Shown one piece after another: positions 17,401 through 26,256 of a stretch of DNA of 64,000 nucleotides. Origin of the DNA: Janthinobacterium sp. 61. GTDB taxonomy: Bacteria; Pseudomonadota; Gammaproteobacteria; Burkholderiales; Burkholderiaceae_D. Within the stretch, counting starts at the first letter, position 1; every line of letters begins with the position of its first letter. The stretch lies in contig NZ_PJMQ01000001.1 of NCBI RefSeq assembly GCF_002846335.1, positions 3,348,001 through 3,412,000 on the forward strand, written 5' to 3'. The notes beneath the pieces were generated by a model. It had not been told where the DNA came from. It did no database searches and saw only the letters and a list, made by a program, of their open reading frames with translations. The position numbers and the translations under genes are program-made.

Positions 17401-17632
17401 CGTGTTCCGCGAAGTGGCGCAGGGACATGCCAGCTATTTTACGGCGGCGACACCGGCCGAACTGGCGGCCACCCTGCACCAGTGGCTTGCTGCACTACAA
17501 GCGGGCACGGCGCCGGATTCACGCGCCTTGCCCTGGCTGACCTGGCACGACAGCGCCCAGCAACTGCTGGACGTGGTGCTGCAGCAGCAATGGTATAAGG
17601 AGTTGCCAGGCGGCAGCGATACCACGCACTAG
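14465..17632 (+). CDS. Double-domain GT4 glycosyltransferase
   Basis: A very long 1055-aa protein. An N-terminal Ala/Gln-rich part (1-210) is followed by a first GT4-like unit (about 215-640), which opens with YLSPLPPERSGIADYS and contains GMLGATKLN and SMTRGETSAAILDCM. A second GT4 unit (about 662-1055) opens with LFVDVSALMDTDLKTGIQRV and carries GTLEPRKGH and the donor-site motif EGEGFGLPLIEAA. Such fused transferases (for example WbdA-type) polymerise repeat units with more than one linkage. It starts six bases after the FkbM gene. The donor sugar is unknown; the second unit most resembles mannosyltransferases, but that is a loose resemblance. Confidence 0.85.
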   Translation: MRLVIDLQACQDGSHTLPSSPAAQALAQAQELARSAGTHEVWIVLQAGQPDQLEQLRAAFSGLLPSGQVRTYDVPLTKDATPWQRRAAELVRDNFLLGLAPDLVYTPALFESDSGTPVCAARPLAGLRTVFSLESDTLLAAPKNANAAQLESWQRLQTSLRTADLLLAATPALAQRLQTACDKQPQQLAVLPATPQLWQLFDAVAAQPSPAEAATRRPRLAYLSPLPPERSGIADYSADVIPALAQYYDIELIAEQDSISDIALSANFPLRTPTWFDEHAHEFDRIVYHFGNNHMHRYMFDMLQRHPGVVILHDFYLSGVVDQMERGGYQDSAFFQALYQSHGYKGLLEQQRLGRNDTIWAFPTNKAVLDQAAGVIVHSAFACQLAARWYGADYPAQWRTAPLPRRPLAQQIGASTAERRAAARSRLGLGPNDFVVSTFGMLGATKLNAELIAAFEASPLGSDAHCRLLFVGQNASTDYGYDIERQIASSPARERIGITGFVSAEQYADYAAATDIAVQLRSMTRGETSAAILDCMLYGAPTIINAHGAGAELPDSALLKLPDACSVAELSAALALLHGDPALRQRLGEAAAGLIRSDHSPAAAAHCYHEAIEHFAMQHTRSRYRALTLALARVATPAPGPAELLSAARAIAYNQAPTAPRQLFVDVSALMDTDLKTGIQRVVRSVLQVLIDQPPPGYRVEPVYGNGGNRPYRYARRFTLELLGVSELQMEDAPIEARHGDIFLGLDLFTNGTSQNRQLLLDMRKRGIAVYFVVYDILPMLRPEWFPHGTEDYFGIYLDTVTHAANGIICISRAVADELAAWTATRPQLRRAPLQLGYFHLGADIDASKPSFGLPPNADHVFASVAARPSVLMVGTLEPRKGHALALAAFDLLWEQGEQVNLVIVGKEGWMVDALAQRLKQHPQREQHLFWLPGVSDEMLQRLYKEASGLLAASEGEGFGLPLIEAAQQGIPILARDLPVFREVAQGHASYFTAATPAELAATLHQWLAALQAGTAPDSRALPWLTWHDSAQQLLDVVLQQQWYKELPGGSDTTH

Positions 17633-17731
17633 CGCTATGGTGCAGCCAATTGCGATTATACTTTCTCATTTAACAATATAAGCGTTCGGCTCCTGGCATC
17701 TCCGCCAGGCCGGCGCTCATTGCAAAGCCAC

Positions 17732-19186
17732 ATGTCCTCAAACGAATCAAGCACCCTTCCCGCCACCAGTTCCGCCACCTCCCCGCCGCTGGTGGTAGAC
17801 CTGGACGGCACACTGATTTATTCCGACTTGCTGTGGGAAGCCATGCTGCTGTTCATGAAGCAGCATTTCTGGAAAGTCTGGCGCCTGCCGTTCTGGCTGC
17901 TGCGTGGCAAGTCCGGCTTCAAGCAGCAACTGGCACTGCATATCGCATTTGATCCTGCCACGCTGCCTTACGACCAGGGCTTGCTGGCCACGCTGGCCGA
18001 ACAGCGCCAAGCCGGCCGCCGACTGGTGCTGGCCACGGGTTCGCAGCGCCGCTTCGCTGAGCAGATCGCAAGCCATACCGGCCTGTTCGACGACGTGATG
18101 GCGACCGACGACGAAGGCGTCAACCTGACCTCGCACAACAAGGCCGACGCGCTGACGGCACGCTACGGTCCGCGCGGCTTCGATTACATCGGCAACTCGC
18201 CCGTCGACGTGCCGGTCTGGCAAGCCAGCCGCCAAGCCTACAGCGTCACCATGAAACCGTTCGCTCTGGGCGGCGGCACCGCCACGACGCACATGGGCAC
18301 CCCGCGCAAGCCGGTCATGCGCGCGCTGCTGAAAGCCATGCGGCCGCGCCAATGGCTGAAAAACCTGCTGGTATTTCTGCCGATGCTGGCCGGCCATGCG
18401 CTGGACCTGCCCACATTCTTGCAATCGCTGCTGGCCTTTGTCGCGTTTTCGCTGTGTGCATCCAGCGCCTATCTGCTCAACGATGCGCTCGATGCCCACG
18501 ACGACCGCCTGCATCCGACCAAATGCAAGCGCCCGATTGCCGCCGGCACGCTGCCATTGGCGCTGGCGATGATCAGCAGCCCGCTGCTGGCGCTGGCCGC
18601 GATACTACTGTGCGCCACCTTCAATCCGCTGCTGCTGGCCGTGGTGCTGGTGTATTTCGTCGCCACGCTTTCCTATTCCTTCGTGCTGAAGCGCTTGCTG
18701 ATGATCGACATCGTCACACTGGCACTGCTGTACACGGTCCGCATCCTGGGCGGTGCTGCCGCAACGCAGATTGAACCGTCGTTCTGGCTACTGGCATTTT
18801 CCTTCTTCCTCTTTCTGTCCCTGGCGCTGCTGAAACGATATAGCGAACTGTTCAATCTGAAGCGCCAGGGCAAGGATAAAACCAGCGGCCGCGGCTACTC
18901 GGTGGCCGACAAGCCCGCCATAGGCGCCATGGGCATCAATAGCGGCATGTTATCGGTGCTGATCTTCATGCTGTACATTAATTCGCCGAACGTGCAAAAA
19001 CTGTACCCCAGCCAGCACTGGCTGCTGGCTGTCGTACCCCTGCTGGTGTACTGGCTGGGCCGCCTGTGGACGCTGGGCTTTCGCGGCCAGGTCAATGAAG
19101 ACCCGGTCCTGTATGTCAGCAAGGATGCGGTCTCACTGGTCGTGATCGGCCTGTGCATACTGTTCGTTGCCGGCGCCGCATTCTGA
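17732..19186 (+). CDS. HAD phosphatase-UbiA prenyltransferase fusion
   Basis: 484 residues from ATG 17732. Residues about 18-200 are a HAD-type hydrolase with the nucleophile motif VVDLDGTLIYSD and LATGSQ. Residues about 205-484 are a UbiA-type integral membrane prenyltransferase with NDALDAHDDRLHPTK (first aspartate motif) and about nine helices. The UbiA half resembles decaprenyl-phosphate phosphoribosyltransferases more than ubiquinone enzymes: it sits among glycan genes, and the fused phosphatase could remove the 5-phosphate. It may make a polyprenyl-phosphate pentose donor. There is a gap of about 100 bp from the previous gene with a TATACT at 17657-17662, so it may have its own promoter. 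Confidence 0.82.
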   Translation: MSSNESSTLPATSSATSPPLVVDLDGTLIYSDLLWEAMLLFMKQHFWKVWRLPFWLLRGKSGFKQQLALHIAFDPATLPYDQGLLATLAEQRQAGRRLVLATGSQRRFAEQIASHTGLFDDVMATDDEGVNLTSHNKADALTARYGPRGFDYIGNSPVDVPVWQASRQAYSVTMKPFALGGGTATTHMGTPRKPVMRALLKAMRPRQWLKNLLVFLPMLAGHALDLPTFLQSLLAFVAFSLCASSAYLLNDALDAHDDRLHPTKCKRPIAAGTLPLALAMISSPLLALAAILLCATFNPLLLAVVLVYFVATLSYSFVLKRLLMIDIVTLALLYTVRILGGAAATQIEPSFWLLAFSFFLFLSLALLKRYSELFNLKRQGKDKTSGRGYSVADKPAIGAMGINSGMLSVLIFMLYINSPNVQKLYPSQHWLLAVVPLLVYWLGRLWTLGFRGQVNEDPVLYVSKDAVSLVVIGLCILFVAGAAF

Positions 19187-19213
19187 CCTCCTCACTCACC
19201 ATCGATTCCAACC

Positions 19214-19555
19214 ATGTCCTCAAATCTGAACGGCTACCTGTGGTGCGGCTTGGCCGCCGTCGCCAGCGCCCTCGCCACCCTGCTGATCAAGCTGTCCGCC
19301 CATGCCGGCGTCGGCTGGACCCTGGCCCGCATGGGCTGGCTGGGCGGCGCCTGCACTACCTATGCGCTGGGCTTTGTCTGCTATTCGATCGCCCTGCAGA
19401 AATTGCAGATCAGCCTAGCCTACCCGGTGATGACCGCCGCCACCATGTGCCTGGTGGCGCTGATCGGCGCCACGCTGCTCAATGAGCCGCTGCATGCCGG
19501 CAAGCTGGCCGGCATGGCCCTGATCGCGGCCGGCGCCTTCATTCTGACGCGCTAA
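19214..19555 (+). CDS. Small EamA/SMR-like membrane protein, possible lipid-sugar flippase
   Basis: 113 residues with four hydrophobic helices and no soluble domain, the size and pattern of small multidrug resistance/ArnE-ArnF proteins. The C-terminal ending GKLAGMALIAAGAFILTR is typical of this fold. It lies 27 bp after the HAD-UbiA gene and ahead of a polytopic glycosyltransferase-like gene. This order (lipid-sugar synthase, small flippase, GT-C enzyme) suggests it flips a polyprenyl-phosphate sugar to the periplasm. A drug-efflux role is less likely in this context. Confidence 0.72.
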   Translation: MSSNLNGYLWCGLAAVASALATLLIKLSAHAGVGWTLARMGWLGGACTTYALGFVCYSIALQKLQISLAYPVMTAATMCLVALIGATLLNEPLHAGKLAGMALIAAGAFILTR

Positions 19556-19750
19556 ACCGGCTGCGTTAACCTGTGCAGGCGTCGTCATGACCCGCAATAC
19601 CGGCATGGCCGCCTCGATGTCCGCCTGTACGATTGAAGACTGTCCGCGGCTGCCAAATTTACTGCCTGCATCGACATACATGCTATTTGTGCAATACACT
19701 GACGGCACCCTAACGACCGGGTCCGTCCCGACCTTTACTTTGGAGATAAT

Positions 19751-21283
19751 GTGACGTTCAACAAATTGTCCGCCGCCTGGTGGCGTTTTGCTTTCCTGCT
19801 CGCCTTGCTGCTGAGTGCTTTGCTCATCAGCACCGAAGCTCAGCATCGTGGCGATGCGGTCGAGTATTCCCTTGTCACCGTTGCCCTGGCCACCCACGGT
19901 ACGCCGGACGTGCGCCCGAGCGACATCACTCTGGCCAGGTCATTAGCGCCCGCCCTGCAAGGCGTGTACGACCTCGTCGAACCCGGTCTGCGGCAAAACG
20001 GCAAGGATCTGTATCCCGCCTTTGCCATTGGCAAGGATGGCAAAGCCTATTCCATCCATTTTTTTGGCTATTCACTGCTGGCCGCGCCGCCGTTCAAATT
20101 GCTGCATGCGCTGGGCCTGCCTCCCTTCAAAGCCTACCAAATCATCAACCTTGGCATGGTCTTCGTGCTCGGTCTGAGCCTGTTCCGCCTGTTCGGCTCG
20201 GCGCCCAGGGCGCTGCTGGGTGTGCTGCTGTTCATGCTGTGTGGCGGCTGGCACTATGGCGGCTGGGGCAGCCCCGAATGCCTGAGCGCAGCGGCGCTGC
20301 TGGCGGCGCTGATCCTGTATTGCGACGATGCGCCCATCGCAGGCGGGGTGCTGGCCGGCCTGGCTTCACTGCAAAATCCGACCATCGTATTTTTCTTCGC
20401 TTACGCTCCCCTGTTGCGCGCCGGCCTGCACTATCGCGCCGATGCTGGCTGGCGCGTCAGTCTGCGCGCCATGCTGCAGCGGCGGTATCTGCTGGGCCTG
20501 GCGATCGGCGTCTTGCTGGCCCTGCTGCCGGTGCTGTGGAATCTGTATCAATTTGGCGTGCCTAGCATCATTGCCCAGCGCGCTTCCGACCCAGCCCTGA
20601 TCAGCTTGATACGCCTGCATTCCTTCTATTTCGACCTGAACCAAGGCATGATTATGGGCATCCCCGGCGTAATGGCCATGCTCTTGCTCTGGGGCTGGCG
20701 CAAGCTGGCAACCGGGCAAATAGTTCACCAGGCGCTGTTACTATTGAGCTGCGTGCTGTTTACCATGGCGCTGGCGATACCGGCGATGGCCATACACAAC
20801 TGGAATTCGGACGCTGCCGGCGTCATGCGCTACGCCTTCTGGGCCAGCATGCCCTTCCTGTTCGCCCTGTTCTGGCGTTTGCGCACGCTCCCTCGCTGGC
20901 CGGTGGCGCTACTGTTCGGCGTCGTTCTGGTGCAGGCCGTTTGCACTGCCGAAGCCAAACGCTATAACTATGTCGAACTGAGCCCGCTCTGCAAATGGAT
21001 CATGCAGCGGGCGCCCGGCCTGGTGAATCCGGAACCAGAAATCTTTGTCGAGCGTAGCGGACATCTTGAGACCTACCTCCAGCAGGAGCTGATCTATACC
21101 TTCAATTTCGGCGGCCGCGCCATCAAGACCCTGTACAACCCGGCCAACACGAAAGTCGACGAGCAGCTATGCGGTACGGGCAATAGGCTGGCGAGCGACA
21201 ATCATTACCATGATACGGATCGGCAGTGGCGCTACATCAATGGCCCTGTGCGTTGCCAGAATGGCGCAGTGTCGCATCAATGA
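19751..21283 (+). CDS. Polytopic membrane protein, GT-C glycosyltransferase-like
   Basis: 510 residues starting at GTG 19751 behind a GGAG ribosome site. About ten membrane helices are visible. The first external loop carries an acidic motif (RGDAVEYSLVTVALA), as in GT-C enzymes that use polyprenyl-phosphate sugars, and the C-terminal 90 residues are soluble and probably periplasmic. I cannot match a named family. With the HAD-UbiA and SMR-like genes it would transfer the lipid-borne sugar onto a glycan or protein. About 195 bp upstream (19556-19750) hold no gene that I can support. Confidence 0.65.
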   Translation: MTFNKLSAAWWRFAFLLALLLSALLISTEAQHRGDAVEYSLVTVALATHGTPDVRPSDITLARSLAPALQGVYDLVEPGLRQNGKDLYPAFAIGKDGKAYSIHFFGYSLLAAPPFKLLHALGLPPFKAYQIINLGMVFVLGLSLFRLFGSAPRALLGVLLFMLCGGWHYGGWGSPECLSAAALLAALILYCDDAPIAGGVLAGLASLQNPTIVFFFAYAPLLRAGLHYRADAGWRVSLRAMLQRRYLLGLAIGVLLALLPVLWNLYQFGVPSIIAQRASDPALISLIRLHSFYFDLNQGMIMGIPGVMAMLLLWGWRKLATGQIVHQALLLLSCVLFTMALAIPAMAIHNWNSDAAGVMRYAFWASMPFLFALFWRLRTLPRWPVALLFGVVLVQAVCTAEAKRYNYVELSPLCKWIMQRAPGLVNPEPEIFVERSGHLETYLQQELIYTFNFGGRAIKTLYNPANTKVDEQLCGTGNRLASDNHYHDTDRQWRYINGPVRCQNGAVSHQ

Positions 21284-21317
21284 ATCGCCATTCAAACAGC
21301 ACTGTTGCGATGACCGC

Positions 21318-21750
21318 TTGAACACACAGCAGTCATGGCTTGAAAGCGGCGCGGTCTACGGCTATCGCAAGGTATCCGGCGACCTGCGCGAGCTGGGCGA
21401 GCGATGCGGCATCCATCGCGTTCCCGCATCATGCGCTCAGCGGAGCTGACGCTCTCAGACCGGATACGGCAAGCGCCAGTGGCAAGGCGGCGGCGTGCCA
21501 AGCATGAGCCGGCGTGGCAACTGCCATGGCAATGCTGTCGCTGAAAGCTTTTCCAGCGTATCAAGCGCAAGACCCATGCAACCCGGGACGACGCCAGGCA
21601 AGGCATCTTCGACTATATCGAGATGTTCTACAATCCGAAGCGCCGTCATGGATTGCATGACAGGCTTTGGTCCGCAGAGTTTGAGCGTAGGCATTTTGAA
21701 CGGCTCGCCAGTGTCAGGCAAACTCGTGGCGATCACCGGCCGGTAGCACA
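21318..21750 (+). pseudogene. IS3-family transposase (OrfB) remnant
   Basis: Pieces of an IS3-type transposase in shifting frames. SWLESGAVYGYRKVSGDLRE begins near 21330. RSQTGYGK follows near 21450, MSRRGNCHGNAVAESF from about 21504, then after a frameshift IFDYIEMFYNPKRRHG from about 21600. The central DDE catalytic part between the YGYRKV region and the GNCHGNA region is missing, and in-frame stops break the rest. It cannot be active. It marks the end of the surface-glycan cluster and may record a past rearrangement. I cannot locate clear terminal inverted repeats. Confidence 0.8.
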
Positions 21751-21772
21751 GGCTGCGCCGGACACGCGGGCG

Positions 21773-23170
21773 CTATTGTCCACCAGCGGACCAGCCGCCG
21801 CCCATGGCCCGGTACAGGTCGACCGAAGCGACGAGGATGCGCGTTTTCAGCTGCAGCAAGCCCACGTCGGCGCTGTACAGGGTACGCTGCGCATCGAGTT
21901 CTTCCAGGTACGATGCGTAGCCATTGCGGTAGCGGTTATGCGCGATGCGCAGGGTATCAGCCGCCGTGGCGCGGCGCGCGTCGTTTTCCACGGCTTGCTG
22001 CTGGAGCCGATAGATGGCACCCAGGCTGTTTTCCGTTTCGGCGAAAGCATTCCTCACCACGTTTTCATAGGTATACACGAGCTGGTCGCGCTGCGCGCCG
22101 GCCGCATCCGTCTGCGCCTGCACCCGCCCGCCGTCGAACAGGGGGCCGGCCGCCAGCGCCGTCAGCCGCCACAGCGCCATCGGCGCATGCAGGAAATCAG
22201 TCAAGGTGGTGGCTTGCCCGCCGCCGGTCGACGTCAGCTTGAACGAGGGCAGCAGCTGGTCGCGCGTGGCTGCCAGGCTGGCATTGGCGGCCGCCAGATT
22301 GTGTTCCGCGCGCGCGATGTCGGGCCGCCGGCGCAGCAGTTCGGAAGGCAGGCCGGCCGGCACGCCAGGCGCCGACAGTTCGGCCAGCGGCAAGCCGCGC
22401 GCGATGGGGCCGGGATTGCCACCGACGAGGACGGCCAGCGCGTTTTCCTGTTCAAAAATCTGCCGCTGCAGCTGCGGCACCTGTTCGGCCGCCGCATGGT
22501 ATTCCGATTGCGCCTGCAGCCATTCCAGCCGCGAGCTGTAGCCCACCTCGAACTGCTTGCGCGCCAGCTCGCGCGACTGTTCGCGCAGTTGCAGGGTCGA
22601 TTGCGTCAGCGCCAGCTGCGCGTCGAGTCCGCGCAGGTTCAGGTAGGCCGTGGCCACGCTGGCGGCGATCGACAGGGCCGCCGCATCGAGGCTGGCCTGC
22701 TCGGCGCGGTAGCTCTCGCCGGCCGCATCGCTCAGACTGGCCAGCCGGCCCCACACATCGATTTCATAGCTGGCCTGCAGTTCTGCCTGGAAGACATTCG
22801 TCACATACGGCACGCCGTTGTAGGCCAGCGTGCGCGTGCGCGTGGGCGAGCCGTCAAAGGCCAGGTTCGGCGCGCGGTTCGCATCGGCCTGCGCCAGGCG
22901 TGCGCGGTATTCCTGCACGCGGGCGCGCGCCACGCGCAAGTCGCCATTGCGCGCCAGCGCCTCTCCCACCAGGTCACTTAAAACAGGATCACCGAACGCC
23001 TGCCACCACAGCTGCTCCACCTGCGTGCCATGCGCGGACACTGCGCCGCCCTCGCCTTGCGCGCGCCAGCCGGACGGCAGTTGCAGGGCCGACGGGGGCT
23101 GCGGTGGCGCATAGGCGGCGCAGCCAGCCAGCGCCAGCACGCCGGTAATCAGCAGGAGGCGGCGCTTCAT
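21773..23170 (-). CDS. Outer-membrane efflux lipoprotein, NodT/OprM family
   Basis: A 465-aa TolC-like outer-membrane factor of a tripartite pump. It has a lipoprotein signal peptide ending LALAGC (cysteine at about residue 17), then two repeats of the outer-membrane efflux fold with PDIARAEHNLAAANA in the second half, typical of the NodT family. It overlaps the upstream adaptor gene (ATGA-type overlap at 23167-23170) and closes an operon of transporter, adaptor and outer-membrane factor. The substrate is unknown; no regulator gene is attached. Confidence 0.9.
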   Translation of the reverse strand: MKRRLLLITGVLALAGCAAYAPPQPPSALQLPSGWRAQGEGGAVSAHGTQVEQLWWQAFGDPVLSDLVGEALARNGDLRVARARVQEYRARLAQADANRAPNLAFDGSPTRTRTLAYNGVPYVTNVFQAELQASYEIDVWGRLASLSDAAGESYRAEQASLDAAALSIAASVATAYLNLRGLDAQLALTQSTLQLREQSRELARKQFEVGYSSRLEWLQAQSEYHAAAEQVPQLQRQIFEQENALAVLVGGNPGPIARGLPLAELSAPGVPAGLPSELLRRRPDIARAEHNLAAANASLAATRDQLLPSFKLTSTGGGQATTLTDFLHAPMALWRLTALAAGPLFDGGRVQAQTDAAGAQRDQLVYTYENVVRNAFAETENSLGAIYRLQQQAVENDARRATAADTLRIAHNRYRNGYASYLEELDAQRTLYSADVGLLQLKTRILVASVDLYRAMGGGWSAGGQ

Positions 23171-24378
23171 GGCTTGGCCTTCGCGGCCGCCTTTTTCGGT
23201 GCAGGCGGTGGTGCGGGATTGTCCGCCGAGTCGTTCAATACGGCGGAGGTGTCGACGCTGACCACCACCGACATGCCAGGCACGAGTCGGCGCGCATTCG
23301 CCTGCCCGGCATCGATGCGGATGCGCACGGGAATGCGCTGGGCAATCTTCAGGTAATTACCCGTCGCGTTATCGGCCGGCAGCACAGAAAACTCGGAACC
23401 GGTGGCTGGAGATATGCGTTCCACCTGACCCGTCAGCACGGCGCCATCGAGCGCGTCGACGTGGAAGGTGGCGCTCTGCCCTTCCTGCACGCCGTTCATC
23501 TGCGTTTCCTTGAAATTGGCGATCACCCACATCTGGCGCGGCACCAGCGCCATCAGCTGCGCGCCCGAATTCACGTAGGCGCCCTGGCGCACCGTCACCT
23601 GGCCCAGCTGGCCGTCGGATGGCGCGACGATGCGCGTGTTATCGAGGTCGATCTTTGCCGCCTTGACGGCCGCCTGCGCGTTTGCCACCGCCGCTTCCAG
23701 GGCCTGCTTGTTGACCACCACGCTATGTACGCTTTGCTGGGCGATGTCGAGATTGGCGCGGGCCTGCGCCAGCGCGGCCGCCATCTGCGCCTGCGTGGCG
23801 CGCGACTGATCGTGTTCGCGCTGCGACAGCGAACCGTCGGCCACCAGCTGCTCCACGCGATTCAAGTCGGCGCTGGCCTTGCGCGCCTGCGCTTCCGCGT
23901 TGGCCAGGGTCGCCTCGCTGACCGAAATCCCCGCCTGCGCGCTGGCCTTCTGCTGCGCCCAGTTCGACAGCGCCGCCTGCTGCGCCGCCAGCTGCGCCTG
24001 CGCCTGCTCGTAGCGCTGCTGGTAGATGCGGTCGTCGATGCGCACCAGCAGCTGGCCTTCCTTCACATCCATGAAATCCTGCACAGTCACTTCCACCACA
24101 TAGCCGGACAGCTGCGTGCCGATGATGGTCACCTGTCCCCGCACGGTGGCGTTTTCCGTCGTCACGATGGGACTGGTGAACGGCGGCAAACGCCACGCAT
24201 ACAGCACGATCAGCACGCCCACCAGGGCCACGGCGGCAAAGGCCAGCGCGGACAGCCACTGGTGGCGCCGGTCCGGTTGCGGTGGCGTGGTGGTAGCCGC
24301 GGGGACTGGCGCAGGAGGCGCAGGAGGCGCTGCAGGTGCGGATGGCGGTACTGGCGGCGTGGTGTTATTTTCTGTCAT
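23167..24378 (-). CDS. EmrA/HlyD-family efflux adaptor
   Basis: 403 residues from ATG 24378 (MTENNTTPP), chosen over a 17-residue longer frame because it fits the family. A Pro/Ala-rich cytosolic tail of about 35 residues is followed by one membrane helix (about 45-65). Then come the lipoyl half-motif (ATVRGQVTIIGTQLSGYV), a long helical hairpin rich in Ala/Gln, and the second lipoyl half (APSDGQLGQVTVRQGAYV). This is the EmrA layout that couples an MFS pump to an outer-membrane channel. It overlaps the MFS gene by 14 bases and the NodT gene by 4. Confidence 0.9.
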   Translation of the reverse strand: MTENNTTPPVPPSAPAAPPAPPAPVPAATTTPPQPDRRHQWLSALAFAAVALVGVLIVLYAWRLPPFTSPIVTTENATVRGQVTIIGTQLSGYVVEVTVQDFMDVKEGQLLVRIDDRIYQQRYEQAQAQLAAQQAALSNWAQQKASAQAGISVSEATLANAEAQARKASADLNRVEQLVADGSLSQREHDQSRATQAQMAAALAQARANLDIAQQSVHSVVVNKQALEAAVANAQAAVKAAKIDLDNTRIVAPSDGQLGQVTVRQGAYVNSGAQLMALVPRQMWVIANFKETQMNGVQEGQSATFHVDALDGAVLTGQVERISPATGSEFSVLPADNATGNYLKIAQRIPVRIRIDAGQANARRLVPGMSVVVSVDTSAVLNDSADNPAPPPAPKKAAAKAKP

Positions 24379-26059
24379 TGCTCGGTTCCGAATTGGTAAT
24401 GGGGACGATGGCCATGGCCGTCTGCGCATCGCGCACGGGGCCGACCAGCCGGCGCGCGCCGGTGGTGATGCGGGTCCAGGACTGGCTGACCAGCATCCAG
24501 ATCAAGGTGGCGATGGCGACGCCCGCGATCATCAAAAAAACATCGTTATAGGCCAGCACATTGGCTTCGCGCGTGGCGATGGCGCCGAGGCGCGCCACGC
24601 CCTGGGCGCCGCGCAGGGCGGGGTCCATCAGCACGCCGCCGTAGCTTGCGGCACCGGACTGCACGCGCGCGGCCACCTGTGGGTCGAGCATGGTCAGGTG
24701 CTCGACCAGGTAGCTGGAATGGTATTTTTCGCGCGCCGTCTGGATGGTGCCGACGATGGCCGAACCGAGCAAGCCACCCAGGTTCTGCGTCATGGTAAAC
24801 ATCACGGAAAAACTCACCAGGTTGCGCGGTTCGGCGATCACGGCGCCCATGCCGGCCACCATGGTGGGGCCGAGGAAATACGTGCCGCCAAAGGCCAGCA
24901 GGAACTGGCTGACATACATGTTGACGGGGCGCGTCTGGCTGGTGGCGTGCGCGTCGATCAACGCCCCGGCGGCGATCAGCAGCAGCGCGAACATCAGCGA
25001 ACGGTGGAGGGTCGCCGGATTGATCGTCAGCGCGCTGACCAGCAAGCCCGCCACGCTGCCCAGGAGCACCACGATGAACAGGTTCTGCATCTGGTCCGTA
25101 TTCAAGCCCAGCGCCTGCAGGAAGCCGACCGCCCCCGTCGATTCGGACAGCACGATGCGAAACAGCAGCACGGATAAAAATAGCTTGGCGATCTTGCCCG
25201 TGGTGAGCCAGCGCGTGTTGAGCAGCGGGCGTGCGCGGTTATGCTCGATGGCCAGGGAGGCGGCGATCAGCACAATGGAGCACGCCAGGCACACGCCCAC
25301 CCAATCGGATTCCATCCACCACGCCGTGCGTCCCTGCGCCAGCACCGCGCACAGCAGGGCCACGCCGGGCGCGAACAGGATGAAGGTGAGGAAATCGAGC
25401 GGCTCGAAGGTCTGCACGCGGTCGCCGGGCGGCAGTTTCAGGGCCAGCACGCAACCGAGAGCCAGCAGGGCCAGGCCCAGCTCAAACAGGTACAGGCCGT
25501 GCCATTCGCCGATCTGCAGCAGTTCGGAGGTAAAGATGCGCGCCAGCGGCAAGGCCAGCTGGGCAAAGCCCAGGCCCAGCACCACCCCCTTCAGGCGGTG
25601 CCGCGCGGGAAACGCCTGCAGGGTGTAGTACAGGCCCAGCACCCCCAGCGCGCCGCCCACCATGCCATGCGCGGCGCGCACGGCGATCGCCGACGGCAAG
25701 GTATTGGCATACAGGTGGGCGAACGTCACCAGCGCATACAGCACCAGGAACGCTTCCGTGAACAGGCGCAGGCCGAACTGCTGGCGGAACTTCACCAGCA
25801 GCAAATTCATGGACACGATGGTCATCACGTAGGCAGCCGGCAGCCACTGCATCTGGTAGGCATAGGCGGCCAGCGAACCTTGCAGGTTCAGCAAATTGGC
25901 AGTCACCAGGCCGTTGCCCAGCCCCCCCGTCAGCGCGACGATCAGGCCGACGATGAAATACGCGACACGCTTGGGCGTCGAATGTTCGGGCATCGATGGC
26001 GACCCGGGCAAGGTCGGGCGTTCGCCCGGCCCCCAGGTGCGAGGTGTGTACTTGTCCAT
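24365..26059 (-). CDS. MFS efflux pump, EmrB/DHA2-like
   Basis: A 564-aa transporter with about 14 hydrophobic segments, first gene of the three-gene efflux operon. Its cytosolic N-terminus is about 30 residues. The proton-antiport drug transporters of this size (DHA2 family) work with EmrA and a TolC-type channel, and exactly these partners follow on the same strand. The loop RAAHGMVGGALG may correspond to motif C-like/A-like regions, but conserved MFS motifs are weak, so the sub-family is less certain than the context. The 197 bp between it and the catalase gene (26060-26256) shows no clear gene. Confidence 0.85.
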   Translation of the reverse strand: MDKYTPRTWGPGERPTLPGSPSMPEHSTPKRVAYFIVGLIVALTGGLGNGLVTANLLNLQGSLAAYAYQMQWLPAAYVMTIVSMNLLLVKFRQQFGLRLFTEAFLVLYALVTFAHLYANTLPSAIAVRAAHGMVGGALGVLGLYYTLQAFPARHRLKGVVLGLGFAQLALPLARIFTSELLQIGEWHGLYLFELGLALLALGCVLALKLPPGDRVQTFEPLDFLTFILFAPGVALLCAVLAQGRTAWWMESDWVGVCLACSIVLIAASLAIEHNRARPLLNTRWLTTGKIAKLFLSVLLFRIVLSESTGAVGFLQALGLNTDQMQNLFIVVLLGSVAGLLVSALTINPATLHRSLMFALLLIAAGALIDAHATSQTRPVNMYVSQFLLAFGGTYFLGPTMVAGMGAVIAEPRNLVSFSVMFTMTQNLGGLLGSAIVGTIQTAREKYHSSYLVEHLTMLDPQVAARVQSGAASYGGVLMDPALRGAQGVARLGAIATREANVLAYNDVFLMIAGVAIATLIWMLVSQSWTRITTGARRLVGPVRDAQTAMAIVPITNSEPSNDRK

Positions 26060-26256
26060 GCAGTAATCGCGATCCGGTTTGCTGAAGCCGTTCTTTGCTG
26101 GTGTTATGGAAATGGTTGCAAATGAACAGTTCTAGTCAGCAGCATATCACCGCAGGACGTTTTTATTGTTTACATTGTTGCATGGCGTTGCGCATGCAGA
26201 GCAAACAGGGTATGCAACGGGACAGGCGGGTCCGGCCCCGTTGCTGATCCAGCCAC

